Of a stretch of DNA of 64,000 nt, positions 24,356-35,166 are shown piece by piece; positions within the stretch are counted from its first letter, which is position 1; every line of letters begins with the position of its first letter. This DNA is from Lentinus brumalis. Its lineage: Eukaryota > Basidiomycota > Agaricomycetes > Polyporales > Polyporaceae. The stretch lies in assembly GCA_001792895.1 (NCBI GenBank), contig MARA01000004.1, forward strand, positions 2,232,001 to 2,296,000, given 5' to 3'. A program made the position numbers and the translations under genes. The notes beneath the pieces are model-generated. The model saw nothing but the letters and a program-made list of their open reading frames with translations, made no database searches and had not been told where the DNA came from.

Positions 24356-26529
24356 ATGCTCCGAGGGACGAGTCGCGCTTTGGGCAACGCAGCCGTTGCG
24401 CCCATGCGCGTTGCTGGCAGCAGAAGACTGTTCTCGCAAACAGTCCGTAACACTCAGCGCAGCAAGCTTGTGTATGCTCTGGTCACGTCTTCGGTCGCTG
24501 CTGGAACCCTCTGGTACAACGTCAGCAATGGAAGCGTGGTGTACAACGACGCGCCATCATCCTCCCCGGAAACCACAGTCAAAGCTGCGAACGCGTCAGC
24601 GAAGACAATTGTCGAAGATGAGGGGCTGTCTGCGCTGGTATGGGGATCAAACAAGTACGTGTCTCTGTCACTGTCTGGCGTCACGAGTGTTCTTATATCG
24701 TTCTTAGAACGCATCTCCTCGACGAGGAGCTTCCGGAGTCAATCAGGGTCCCCACTTCGTCGTACTGGTTCAAGAACGTTGCCTTGAGAGACCTGGCGCT
24801 GCACGAAAATCACGCGGCGTGTATAGATGCACGCGGGGACGTCTACCAGTGGGGAGATGGGTTTTTTGGCAAGGAGCCGGGGTCTTCGCATGCGCGACCG
24901 CAGCTTACCCTGAAGGGCAAGGTATGTCACCGCACTTCGCCTCCCTGGACGTCGGCCCATTTCCTGTGCTTGACAGAACATCACCCAACTGCAACTCACC
25001 CGGTCTCGCGTCTTCGCGCTTTCAGCCTCTGGGCACATCTATGTGTTGTCTTCGCGTCAGGCGGACCAGACTCTCCTCCGTGGTGCACAGACCCCAGCAA
25101 GCACGCCATGGTGGGGCACCGGCTGGCTCTGGGGCGAGGAGGAGCAAGTAGACTTCGCCGAAATCACTCCCAATGAGAAGCTCAAGCGAAGAGAGCGGTA
25201 CGCAAGCTTCATCCCTGTTGCGGCTATCACGAGGTAACGTTGCGTTCTGCAGGTTTGTCCAAATATCGGCGGGCACAGACCACCTCCTGGCCCTCACGTC
25301 TGATGGGCGCACCTTCGCCCACCCTATCACGCTCAACGCGAACTCGCACGGTCAGCTTGGGTTCCGCAAGTGCGACGTTCCAGCCCCAGCGGATCTGGAA
25401 CGCGTTCATCTACCGCATCAACATCCTCGTGTGTCTTTGGAGCTGACGCCAAAATCCATCGCCGATCCTTATGCGAAGTCCAGTCCTGGCATCCGGCCTA
25501 TTGGCTCTGCCCTAGGGCGACCGAAGCCTTGATTGGAAAAGAGGCTGTTGCTGCTGGACTGGATGAGAGTAATATCAGGTGGTCCGACAGGCTGTTCGAA
25601 ATACCTTCGCTGAGAGGAGTCAAGGCCGACCGTGTTGCTGCAGGAGGACGAAGCAGCTTCGTCAAAACATCTGATGGTCGGGTGCTTGGATGGGGTGCAA
25701 ATGAATACGGGTCAGCATCTGCTCCTTTCGTCCACGTGTACTTCGTTGTCTGACGCAGTGCTTCCAGGCAGATCGGTCTTGGCGGAAACATCACGCTAGA
25801 CACTATCACTGTGCCCACCGAAGTGATTCTTTGGAGGATGACACCGGGGGCACGAGGACAAAATGCCTGGACATCTTTGCCGGTGAGTCGGGCACCAGCA
25901 CACGCTATATACACGAAGGGAGCTGATCATTTGTTAGCCGGCGACCTCACCATGTTCGAGGTTGAGAGAACAGATGGCTCTGGTAACTCGTATATCGACG
26001 TTCTCTCATGTGGAAATGGCCAGTATGGCGGTTTGGGCAACGCTCTGTACAGCAACGCCCAATCATCACCAGTCCGTGCCAAGAACGTTAGCGGTTTGCT
26101 AGAATGTAAGTCGTGCGGCACGGCGCGTCCTCGTGTACTATGAGATCATTGGTTGACGCTGTGTGTGCTACAGATAGCGAAACCCACAAAAACCTCCAGC
26201 CCATAGTCCCGGAAACGATTTCCATCTCGCCTACGGGGCATGTCCTCCTCACACTCGATACACGCAGACATGCGGGCCCCGGCGCAAATGGGAGGGACGT
26301 GATGGCCTGGGGCGCGAACTTCGACTACCAGCTGGGCACGGGCAAGCGAGGGAGCCAGTCCACGCCGACGTTGATCGAGACCGTGGAAGGCGGTCGGTTC
26401 ATGCTGCAGTCGAAGCGGGCAGACGAGGTTCGGGACATGCAGGGCAAGGTTTGGAAAAAGGGCGTCGAGGTCGAGCAGCGGGCGGTCGCAGGCTGGAATA
26501 ACTCGGTGGTGTACTGGAGGATACGGTGA
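24356..26529 (+). CDS. FMP25: Mitochondrial RCC1-repeat protein (Fmp25/RCC1L type)
   Basis: Starts with a basic mitochondrial targeting sequence (MLRGTSRALGNAAVAPMRVA), a probable membrane segment near residues 40-55, then RCC1-type beta-propeller repeats: ALVWGSNK, DVYQWGDGFFG, QISAGTDHLLALTSDGRTF, AGGRSSFVKTSDGRVLGWG, VLSCGNGQYGGLGN and VMAWGANFDYQLGTG. Yeast Fmp25 is needed for complex III assembly; human RCC1L acts in mitochondrial ribosome assembly. Exons: 24356-24654, 24708-24921, 24977-25197, 25253-25710, 25768-25882, 25938-26105, 26174-26529. Two joins need one extra base each: at the GGG run 25515-25517 and at the start of exon 6 (25938). With both restored all phases agree and the protein has about 610 aa. 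Alternatives are odd introns at 25431-25483 or 25478-25515, and donor GTCGGG at 25887. Confidence 0.82.
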
Positions 26530-26999
26530 GACTGGCGCCAGTCAGGTACGAGGGCCTGTAATGGGAGCGCGATGCTTCCCATGTCTATTGTTATTTGAGA
26601 GGCAATGCATGGGATCTGTCCGAGAACATCTGGGAGATTGGGTGTGACTTGGATACGATCGAGGCGCAGGACAGGAATGCGGACGGGGTCTCTATCAGAT
26701 GCGGGACCAGCAGGGCTACTAAAGCCACCTCGCCGCAGCCTCGCGTGCACGCACATGTCCTCAGCCGCCCTTCCCTTCACCATTCGCCTTCCTTGACGAT
26801 CCCCTCGCTCCCCGTTTGCCCCTCCTCGAGGCCGTGTCCGTCGAGCTGGTCTGAGTTCGTCCCGGCCGACGGCGCCCTCGTGTGCGATCGGAGTACAATT
26901 TGCATCCTATCTCACCTCCTGAACACTCATAAGCCCACGCCGACCCGGCCCCACCTTTCCCTCTCTTGAGATCCTTCCCTTCACTAGGCAGCAGCAGCC
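26530..26999. other. Intergenic between FMP25 and the 27 kb gene
   Basis: No gene seen; a C/T-rich stretch runs up to the ATG at 27000. Confidence 0.55.
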
Positions 27000-28161
27000 A
27001 TGGCCTCTTCAATCCGTGCCCTGTCACCGGGCTCGTCGCTCTCGTCCTACGACTTCTTCACGCGCTCGCGCACCGGCTCGCGAGTGCCCTCCTCGGGCTC
27101 GGAGGAGTCGGAGGGCTCCTACGGGACGGCCTCAGAGGACGACGGGTCCTCAGACGACGAGATCCTCCTCTCCTTCTCCGACCTCTCCTCTGCCGACTTC
27201 CGCTCGCAGCGTGGCGAGCCGCGCACCCCCGCCATCTTCTCCGACGACGAGTTCGTGCTCATGAGCCGGCCCCGGAGCCCGGAATCCGACGCGAGTGACC
27301 TCACCGAGGCTTTCTCCGCGCTCTCCCTCAGCCAGGCCAGCATCGTCTCCCAGGTGCACCTCCGCGGCAAGAGCGACTCGCAGGGCACGGCGGGCTCGTC
27401 GTTCCCCAGCGGGAGCCCGAAGAAACGCGGGCGGAAACGGCGTGCTGCGGCGGCGCCTGGCAACGCCGCGGTAACGGGCACGGCCCCGACGAAGACTGAG
27501 TCTTCCTCCGCGAGTAGTCCGAAGCACCACGGCCCGTCCAAGGCGAGGAGGAACGCAAGGAGGGCCGCTGCACGAGCTGGAGAGCATTTCCCGAGCGCAG
27601 TGGCAGGGCTCGGCGACAGGCCCATCGTGGACGATGTGTCGGAAGTGGGCAGCGAGTCTCCGTACATCCACCAGGAGCTGTACCAGAGCGCACAGCGATA
27701 TGTCTCCTCGTACGTCCTACCATCCTCCTCATATTCTGGCTGATAGTTGATTGTTGTCCCCCTCCCCTCCCCTCCCCTCTCTCCCCTCTACCTCCGCGCA
27801 ACGCAGGGTCCTCTCTGCGGACCCATCCACCCAGTCGAACATGCCCAAGCTCGCATTTCTGCAAGCCCTGATCATCGAGCTCGGGCTCTTCTCCCCCGTG
27901 TACGACGAGGACACGCACGCGGCGGAGTACCCGTCGCTCCCGAACTCGATGCGCGCCGCGAAGGCGCTGCTCAAGTCGCAGGTGTTCCTGAACGTCCGCG
28001 ACTACCTCGCCGTGCGCTCGCAGGGCATCGACGCCCTGCGCGGCGTCATGCACCCGAGCCGCACCGCGCTCATGCGCGAGATCCGCGGCGGCAAGCGCGC
28101 GCCCGTCAAGACCGTCAAGGAGACGGGGCTCGACGTGCTGCTCGTCACCTGCTTCCGGTGA
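27000..28161 (+). CDS. Uncharacterised disordered protein
   Basis: Two exons (27000-27709, 27807-28161) give about 354 aa. The N-terminal half is Ser/Asp/Glu-rich and likely disordered, with a strongly basic patch SPKKRGRKRRAAAA (possible nuclear localisation signal) and a second basic patch KARRNARRAAARA. The C-terminal 110 residues look folded and helical: PKLAFLQALIIELGLF, SMRAAKALLKSQVFLNVRDY and IRGGKRAPVKTVKETGLDVL. I do not recognise the family. The intron has a long CCCCT-repeat pyrimidine tract (about 27758-27790). The gene is supported by phase agreement and coding-like composition on both sides of the intron. Confidence 0.7.
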
Positions 28162-29143
28162 ACACCCGCCGACGACGCTCAGGCGAAAGTCTGAGATAGC
28201 CATCGCACAGAGCGTGCGTAGGCGGCCTGCATAAGGCCCAATGTGCAAGAAGATCCTGTCTCTTCATCCAACCACCACGGTCGTCCCGTGTCAGTGCCTC
28301 TAGTCTTCTCTCTCGTTACTCAGTCCCTCCTTCATTGCGCTTGTTTCATTCCTCTCGTAGCCCGTGGCCTGCAGAGGGGGTCTGCGGACCCTCTCGCGTC
28401 TTCGAAGGCCTCGCAGCAGCGGGAACACGGCCACTCGCCCTCCTCGCAGCTCGGTGTATCATACTGTATCATGCCAAACCCGTACTTATCGAGACGGCTC
28501 CCGTCCTCCCTCGTCCCGTCACCCTGTGTCATCATGCTTCGTGTACCCATCTCCCACTTCGTTGTATTCTGCTGCTGCCGCCATTGCTTCCCTCCCCCAC
28601 ACAACCCTCTTTTGTGTACCTCTTGGTTGAATAGCCTCAAAGAACATATGTACGATACAGATGTATGTAGATGCTGCTTGATCCGATGAATCGAAACTTC
28701 GCTCTTCCATGCCTCGTGGACCTTCTCAGTCAAGAATCAAGATCACGACAACATCGATCCATTAAACTGAGCTATGCACCAGGTATAGCGACGCGGTGGA
28801 TACTGCAGCAAAGCGATGTACTATGTAGTGCACACTGTCCGTCGGTCACAGGGAGGAGATGCAGCTGGCCATATGGTACTCCGTACGATCCCGCCACATC
28901 CCCATACACAACGCAATACTACAGCACACCAACCAATAACCAAGCAAAGAGTCTACGAACGCGGAAACGGACACAGGACGGGAGGGAAGCCTAAGTTAGC
29001 GTAGGTTGTGATCCCAGGGTATATGTATAGAAGGCTCGGGTGCCGAGCGACCATCAAACTCAGTTCGGAAGGCACACGTCCTCTACATAACAGAGTTCGA
29101 TACGGGCACTTCTACGATGACGTCGTGCAGGTGCGCGAGCGAC
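28162..29143. other. Intergenic
   Basis: About 980 bp of 3' flanks for the 27 kb gene and the minus-strand DPBB gene. No supportable gene. Confidence 0.55.
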
Positions 29144-30224
29144 TTAGGCCGCCATGGCACCGGCGACCATGAGCTCGCTGATGCCGACGAACGCCTGGTT
29201 GAGCTTCTCGAGCTGGCCTGTGGGGGTCGCGGCGGCAGACGAGCTCGTCGAGGTGGACGAGTGCGTGCTGGTGGTGCTGGGGGTGCTCGAGGTGGTGGAC
29301 GACCAGGTGCTCGTCGACGACGGGGTGGACGAGGTCGTGCTGGTGCTGGTGGTGCTGGTGCTGGTGCTGGTGGAGTGCGTCGTGGACGACTTCTTCGTGC
29401 TGGTGGTCGAGGTCGTCTCGGGCTGCCACAAGCTCGTGGTCGGGGGCTGCCACCAAGAGGTGGTGGGCTTCGGCTTCTCGGTCGTCTTGTGGGTCGTGGG
29501 GGCGGGCTCATCGTCGCCCTCGTCGGTGAAGTGCCAGGAGGCGTAGATGACACCGTCGTCGAGCGGCGCGAGGGCCTTGAAGAGACCCTCGGAGAGATCA
29601 AGACCACCGTCGCTGGGGCAGCCCGGGCACTGTGAAAGGTTTTGCGTGAATGGGCGATACGCGCTGCGAGGAAGCGCATGTACACACCTCGTCCATGATC
29701 GTGGCTCCGACCGTCTTGCCGTTGTAGGTGATGGAGATGGGACGGAAGCAGTTGGGGCCAGGGTATCCGCCGCCGTACATCTGTGCGGACATTGTGAATT
29801 CGCTGCTTAAAGTCAGGCTGACAGGCATCACATACACCGCTGTTCAAGGCGACGATCTGGGGGAGTTGCAGACGATCAACATCAGGCAGCCCGAACAGAG
29901 TATGACAGTACTCACGAAGTCGCTAGGCACGTTGGTCTTACCGCATGCACCCCTGCGTCGCCGGATGAGAACCGAGAAACGGCGGGTGTCAGGACATGTT
30001 ACTCACAAGCCGACATCGTAGTAAGTGAGACGCGCGTTGTTGTAGGTCTGACCACGGCGGTGGAGGGTGGTGGTCTGAACGGTCTCTACGGCGTCGGTGA
30101 CCTCGTGCTGAGCAGCAGCAATAGCCTCGTGGCGACGGTGGTTGGCTGAGCCGTGCGAGGAAGCAACGGTCGCGTAGGGGAGGGCGAGGGAGACGAGTGC
30201 GAAGCTGAGGAGAGAAGAAAACAT
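29144..30224 (-). CDS. Secreted double-psi beta-barrel (RlpA/barwin-like) protein, copy 1
   Basis: Predicted 284-aa extracellular protein. Exons on the minus strand: 30007-30224, 29916-29952, 29836-29856, 29688-29780, 29144-29629, all in phase. A signal peptide (MFSSLLSFALVSLALPYATV) precedes a short propeptide with a possible RR cleavage site. The DPBB domain reads RLTYYDVGLGACGKTNVPSD, then IVALNSG, CFRPISITYNGKTVGATIMD and CPGCPSDGGLDLSEGLFKAL. Cys positions match the expansin-like/barwin-like proteins of basidiomycetes. A long Thr/Ser-rich linker (about 85 residues, likely O-glycosylated) leads to a hydrophobic C-terminal motif LEKLNQAFVGISELMVAG. No cellulose-binding module or catalytic residues are visible, so enzymatic activity should not be assumed. 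Confidence 0.85.
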
Positions 30225-31390
30225 GGCTGCTTTTCGGAACCTGTTACGTGTAATTTACGAGGACGGGTTGGGGGCGTGTGCGATGCAAAAGCAAGGAGCG
30301 TGAGGACGAGCGAGCGTGGAGGGAGCGAAAAGGCCTGGGGGCGGGCGGGGAAGGACAAGGAAGAGGCAGAGATGGGCTCGACCGTCGCCGTCGCTGTCCG
30401 CCGGCGCCAAGCGTCTCCGCAACTGTTTGTTCTCGCCAAACAATCCGCCGCGGCATCTGCTCCCCGTCAATTCAGTCTAGCCTTTCCATCGCTCCCCACC
30501 TCCCTTGCCAGACATGTGCAACAGTCCATTCAGTCCAGGGAGTGCAGTACAACAATTCTAACACCAAACGCCAGTGCACGCGTTACGCATGCGACATGTG
30601 TGAGTGGCACAGATGCTGGCGGCTGCCCTGATGTCAGCTGTCGCTGTAGACCTGCATCGCCCGTTGCAGCCAGGTCAGAACCCTCGCTGGCCGTACCCAC
30701 GCGGCGGGCGCCATCTCCTCCGTACGGACTTGAGCGACGGCGGAATATGCAGGGAGCGAGGGCGTTTGTATGCAGGTAAGTACTCTGGACTGCTCAAGAC
30801 GAGCCTCTCAGAGCATTCGCAACTTCGCGTTTCTCTCGCAGGCTCTCAAACATCCAGCGTCCACCTTCCTGTCCATGTCCAATGGTGAGTGTGGAAGTGG
30901 AAGTGTGGTTCTATCCCTTTGGACCCTTAGACGGGTATATATCTCTTTTGACCCTCACACGGGCACTGCCTTACTTCTGGGGACTCCGACATCTGGTGAG
31001 GCAGCCTCCTCATGTCTCTACCTACCTACAGCGGTGATAGCCCGAACAGGCGCCTACAAGAGCAGTGTAGTAGCCATGAATCCACCGTAAGGCAGTGTCC
31101 AATATGTTGAACAAAATAGACTATCCGTTATGTAGCGTTATGCTGACATGCGTAATACCCCGCCGTCGCAGTATCGAAGTTTACTATGCAACATGGTATA
31201 CCTGCTACCCAGTCGCGGTGAGTCCAATACATATCCCCACCCGTCATTCAGAGTGACCGCAATATTTTTCCAATCAGTATGAATGTTTGGGGGTTGTTAT
31301 ACTCCGGGAATGTCGAGGATAGCTCAACTAAGGCTACTCAATTCTTCTGGACGCTAGACGCACTGCAAGCTTGTTGATGGAGGTGATGGT
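30225..31390. other. Intergenic
   Basis: Upstream region of the DPBB gene and further sequence with no supportable gene. Confidence 0.5.
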
Positions 31391-31863
31391 TACAGCTGTT
31401 GTCAAAATCAATGCCCGACGCGCGGAAGCGCGCGATGCACGCCAGAAAATCTCAGAATTTCAGAAAATCCCTCGTGAGTCGTACGGCTTGCAAACTTTTC
31501 GGAGTCTATCTTGGCATCCTATACTCTTCTTCCACAAAGCCTTGACCGTCTTATGTGGCCTAAGAGGACGATTGTGCTCGAGGATGTTGACACGTCCACG
31601 GGCGCTAGTCAAGTGCACAGCTCCTCTCGCATCTAGCGCCCGTAGACGTGGCCTCGTCGCAAGTCTTGACCGCCTCCAATTCGCGTGATTACCCACAGTA
31701 AACGTGCAGTAGAGCATGGCCATGTGCAGCTGAGTTCGCTAAGAGCAAGTAAGGGGCAATCTGAGGCGGTAGGGCAAGGTTAGGATTTTTCTGAATTTCT
31801 CGATTTTGTTCGCGCGTTCGGAGTTGCAATGCACGTCGGGCATTGATTTTGACAACGGCTGTA
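31391..31863. repeat. Inverted-repeat element with about 80-bp arms
   Basis: The arm at about 31391-31470 (starting ACAGCTGTTGTCAAAATCAA) recurs inverted at 31782-31863. The outer 35 bases are nearly identical and the inner parts diverge more. In the middle, 31588-31655 forms a hairpin of 17 bp with one mismatch (GTCCACGGGCGCTAG against its complement CTAGCGCCCGTAGAC). There is no transposase frame inside. The layout fits a MITE-like foldback element about 475 bp long; target-site duplications were not identified. Confidence 0.6.
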
Positions 31864-32606
31864 CAAGCGACAAGTAGCCGAACACCTCCTCCGACTTTGC
31901 GGGCGCTCCCCATATTTCTCGCTGCACACTCTGTTCCCGTCGCTCATACGCAATGTCTTACCGTGCAGGGGATAGCGAGAAAGCTTTCACGTATACCGCC
32001 TTTTTTCTGCATTTTCCGACGGTCATCCCAACGTGCTATGCAGCTTTCCGTCGAGGCCACCGCACAGAAAGCAGGTATCCTCGCCGCCTTGCCGAGTCGT
32101 CGGCTCGTCTCGCTTACGCCATCAAAGAGCTCTGAGAGCGTCCAGCGTCCAGAAGACTTGAGCAGTCCTACTCACGAACATCTTGATCGGATGGGTCACC
32201 GTTGATACATCAAGAACTTAACCTGTGGCATCTGAGGCTTGACTACATGGACTCATTCCTGCTTTCGAATCCCAGTCTCACTTGCAAGTTAACGCCATAT
32301 GGTATTCTGCGATGACCACCTCAATTCATGGGAGTACTAGTACTGGCTGCGCACCTTCCTCGTCAGGCAATCGCCGGCCTCACATGCCGCGTGTTCCACA
32401 CGCATATCCTAGGCGGTCGATGTGTGCCCTCCACTACGAACGAGGATATCGTTCTTTACCAGTACCACTCCCATACGGATATCTGAGCTATTCCCTCCGC
32501 TCTGGTGGAGAACACCTTGCCCTCAAACTCAAGACTCGTCGACTATAACTTAGGTGAGCATGTCCTCTTGGTGAACAGTTGCCATCCTCCGACTCAATGC
32601 ACCTCG
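31864..32606. other. Intergenic
   Basis: No supportable gene between the inverted-repeat element and the F-box-like gene. The open frame extending upstream of 32607 is not needed for the gene model. Confidence 0.5.
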
Positions 32607-33953
32607 ATGCGCGTTCCTCTAGAGGTCACGGAGCACATCATCGACCTCGGATCTCTCCAACCGGACAAAGATACCACCGTCTATTCCACCCTCCTCGCGT
32701 GGTCGCTCACATGCCGTGCATGTACAGCTCGAAGCTGCTTCAACCTATTCCGACATGTAGTGATCCGGTCGCCTATCCAAATGACACGTTTCGCGGATCT
32801 GCTTGCAGAGCGGCCCTCTCTCGCCAGCACCGTGCTCGAGATGACGATCGCTCTGCAGACGTCGCCCTACGTGCCATTTGGAATGCCTCTGCGCAAGCTG
32901 ACGGCCTTGAAGGCCGTGACGTTAGGCGTAGATTGGTCCATATATCCACCCGCATACGCTCAGACTATGGCGTGCTTCACATCCGTCACTCGTCTGCGCC
33001 TCACGGGGACGACCTTCCATGGGTTCCCCAGCCTCAGATGGTTGCTGCGAGGGTTCCCGGAGTTACAAGACATTGTTCTAGACTCCATCAAGTTCACGGC
33101 GCCACGCTTGAACGGTGCGTGCGTCGACAACGCAGGCCCTGCGTTCCCACCTACTCGCACCCTTCGAACAATGCGCATGGAGGTGAGCAGTCTTTGTCAA
33201 TACACGTCTCTCTCCTCTCACTCGCCGATCCGTAGGGGGTGTGTTCGCCTCTGACGGTCCTTGCGGGTCTCGGATATACCGTCCGCGCAGGGTCGCTCCG
33301 AATCATTCGAGACGAGCCTCGCCATTCGCGTGAGCATCCCGCACTGTCCACCCCCTCCTTACAAAAGGGCTGATCGTGCAGTAGGCCAGAAGTTTGTTCT
33401 TTCGTGCACAGCGGATGCGCACGGACCAGGGGGGCCCATCACGGTGTATCTTCCCCTGGTCCACATAGCGTCCATCTACGCGCTGCCCGACACCATGCCT
33501 CGCGCTTGTTCATTGCTACGCGATATGATGACTCGCTATGTTCTCGTACTGTTATGGAAGCCAGAGGATCCCTTGCTTGTCGATCCCAGCATAGAGACGG
33601 ACTGCAGCAGCTGGAGTGAGTGCTCATCCTATGCGGTAGGGTTCGCTGAAGTTCAAATTGCCCCGACCGTCGCAGGAGTTCGTTCCTCTCGTCGCATAAC
33701 CTCACGGGAGTTGGGGTGGATCAAAATAATCGACGCCAATGTGGTTCACTCAGATGCTCCTGTGGCTCTGTCCCGCATGGTGGATGCCGCCAAACCGGGC
33801 TCTCTGGGCTTGCCGTATACCGCCGACATTCGCTTGACCAGCTCACTGCGGTCGTCTTTGCAGACCGAGAAGCCAGGAAAGAGAGTCGCGAAGCGGGGGT
33901 CACCTTCTGCACTCAAATGGTTTGCGCCGAAGCGCACCTGCCGCAAATTTTAG
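32607..33953 (+). CDS. F-box-like protein
   Basis: Exons 32607-33182, 33236-33329 and 33382-33953 give about 413 aa with consistent phases. The N-terminus (MRVPLEVTEHIIDL, then LLAWSLTCRACTARSCFNLF) follows the degenerate F-box pattern common in Agaricomycetes, where large F-box families are thought to supply substrate receptors for SCF ubiquitin ligases. Leu-rich blocks follow (LRKLTALKAVTLGV, SVTRLRLTGTTFHGFPSLRW, FPELQDIVLDSIKF), consistent with irregular LRRs. The end is basic. The ATG at 32607 is chosen because it starts right at the F-box; the frame is open further upstream. The substrate cannot be deduced. Confidence 0.7.
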
Positions 33954-35166
33954 GTGGTGAGACATTAGCAGATTGTCCGAGGGCTCGTGCGCAACGCCCA
34001 ACCGCGACGGTCATTTTGGGCTTGTTGGCGAAAAAGGGTATGTTCAAGTTCTCTCTCTTATGCACGCGCGTGAGTATAGTATTCTCATGTCAATTCACTC
34101 ATGATAGGAGGAACTCAACGACCTGCATCCAGTCGATGGTCCATGCGCTTGCCCAGCAGCTTCGGCGAGCGGCCACAAGCCATATGGCCGACCAGCATTT
34201 GCCATTGACCAATCCAAATATCAATGCCTCAGGCTCGCAGGGGAGTTAGAATGTACCGCCCGTCTCCCGGATATTTATCGCCATTGGAGCATCCACATAT
34301 AAGCGAAAAAATAAAACACGGTCTACAAAGTAGTCCTGGCCCATGCAGGATTCTTCGTTTTGCCCATGGAACGAGGTGGCTCCTCAAATGAAGCCTTGAT
34401 GGTGAACGACCGCAAGCAAGGGATCGGGAACACCAGAAAAGGCTGGTCGAGGGGAACAACTATCAGCATGATTCCAACAAATCACCTGGCTGACAACACA
34501 TTGCAAGTCGGGATGGCGGAGGACGAGGGCGGAGCGCAGGCCCGCTCTCGTGCGCCGCGTAACAAGGAACTCATAATCAAGACTTCGAGCTCCGAGTCTG
34601 AGTCTCAAGTGGTGTTGTATCCCCTAGACAGACGAATGACGGGTCTAATGAGTAGGGGAAGGACGACCCGGTGGGTGACGAGGGCGCGCGAAGCCTGCCC
34701 GACTCGTGTACAGCTGCAGAGAATGCCCTACTTCTTCTGGATAGACCGGACAAACCCAGTGGCCAGGTGTGCCCAGAGGTGCGAAGCTTATGTATACCAA
34801 CATCAGTGGACATCCCAGAGTTCATGCACATCTTGATTCCATGGCCCATGGGCCCGATTCAGACAGTAAGTACAGTAATAGTGACACAGCATCAGACAGC
34901 ATCGCAGCGCCACAACGTCTGGGCGCTTCCAGTGGTTCAACCACGACCACGACCATCGAACAAAGGTATCCGTGTACAAGGCGGTGTGATTGTCCGCAAC
35001 TTTTGGTACGTGATCTTTTGTGTCGTGATTGTTCTTTTGTGACTTGTCTGATGGGGCCACGCTGGCCATGGCTTGCAGACAATTCCGTAATATCCTATAA
35101 CCACCGTCGCGCACGCTATAAGAGACCTCCTCCTGGTGAGTCTTCTCCATCTCTCTCTCCATCATC
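33954..35166. other. Intergenic, unresolved short open frames
   Basis: Overlapping frames at 34360-34836 and 34671-35042 have some coding-like composition (for example DSCTAAENALLLLDRPDKPS) but no recognisable family and no clean splice model. TATAAG at 35119-35124 may belong to the downstream kinase promoter. Confidence 0.4.

Noticed and set aside
29083..29847. Minus-strand Pro/Arg-rich frame (254 codons)
   Set aside because: Alternative frame of the Ser/Thr-rich linker of DPBB copy 1; low-complexity DNA keeps several frames open.
34671..35042. Open frame upstream of the FunK1 gene as an extra exon
   Set aside because: It does not join the kinase frame through any canonical splice pair and resembles no known protein.
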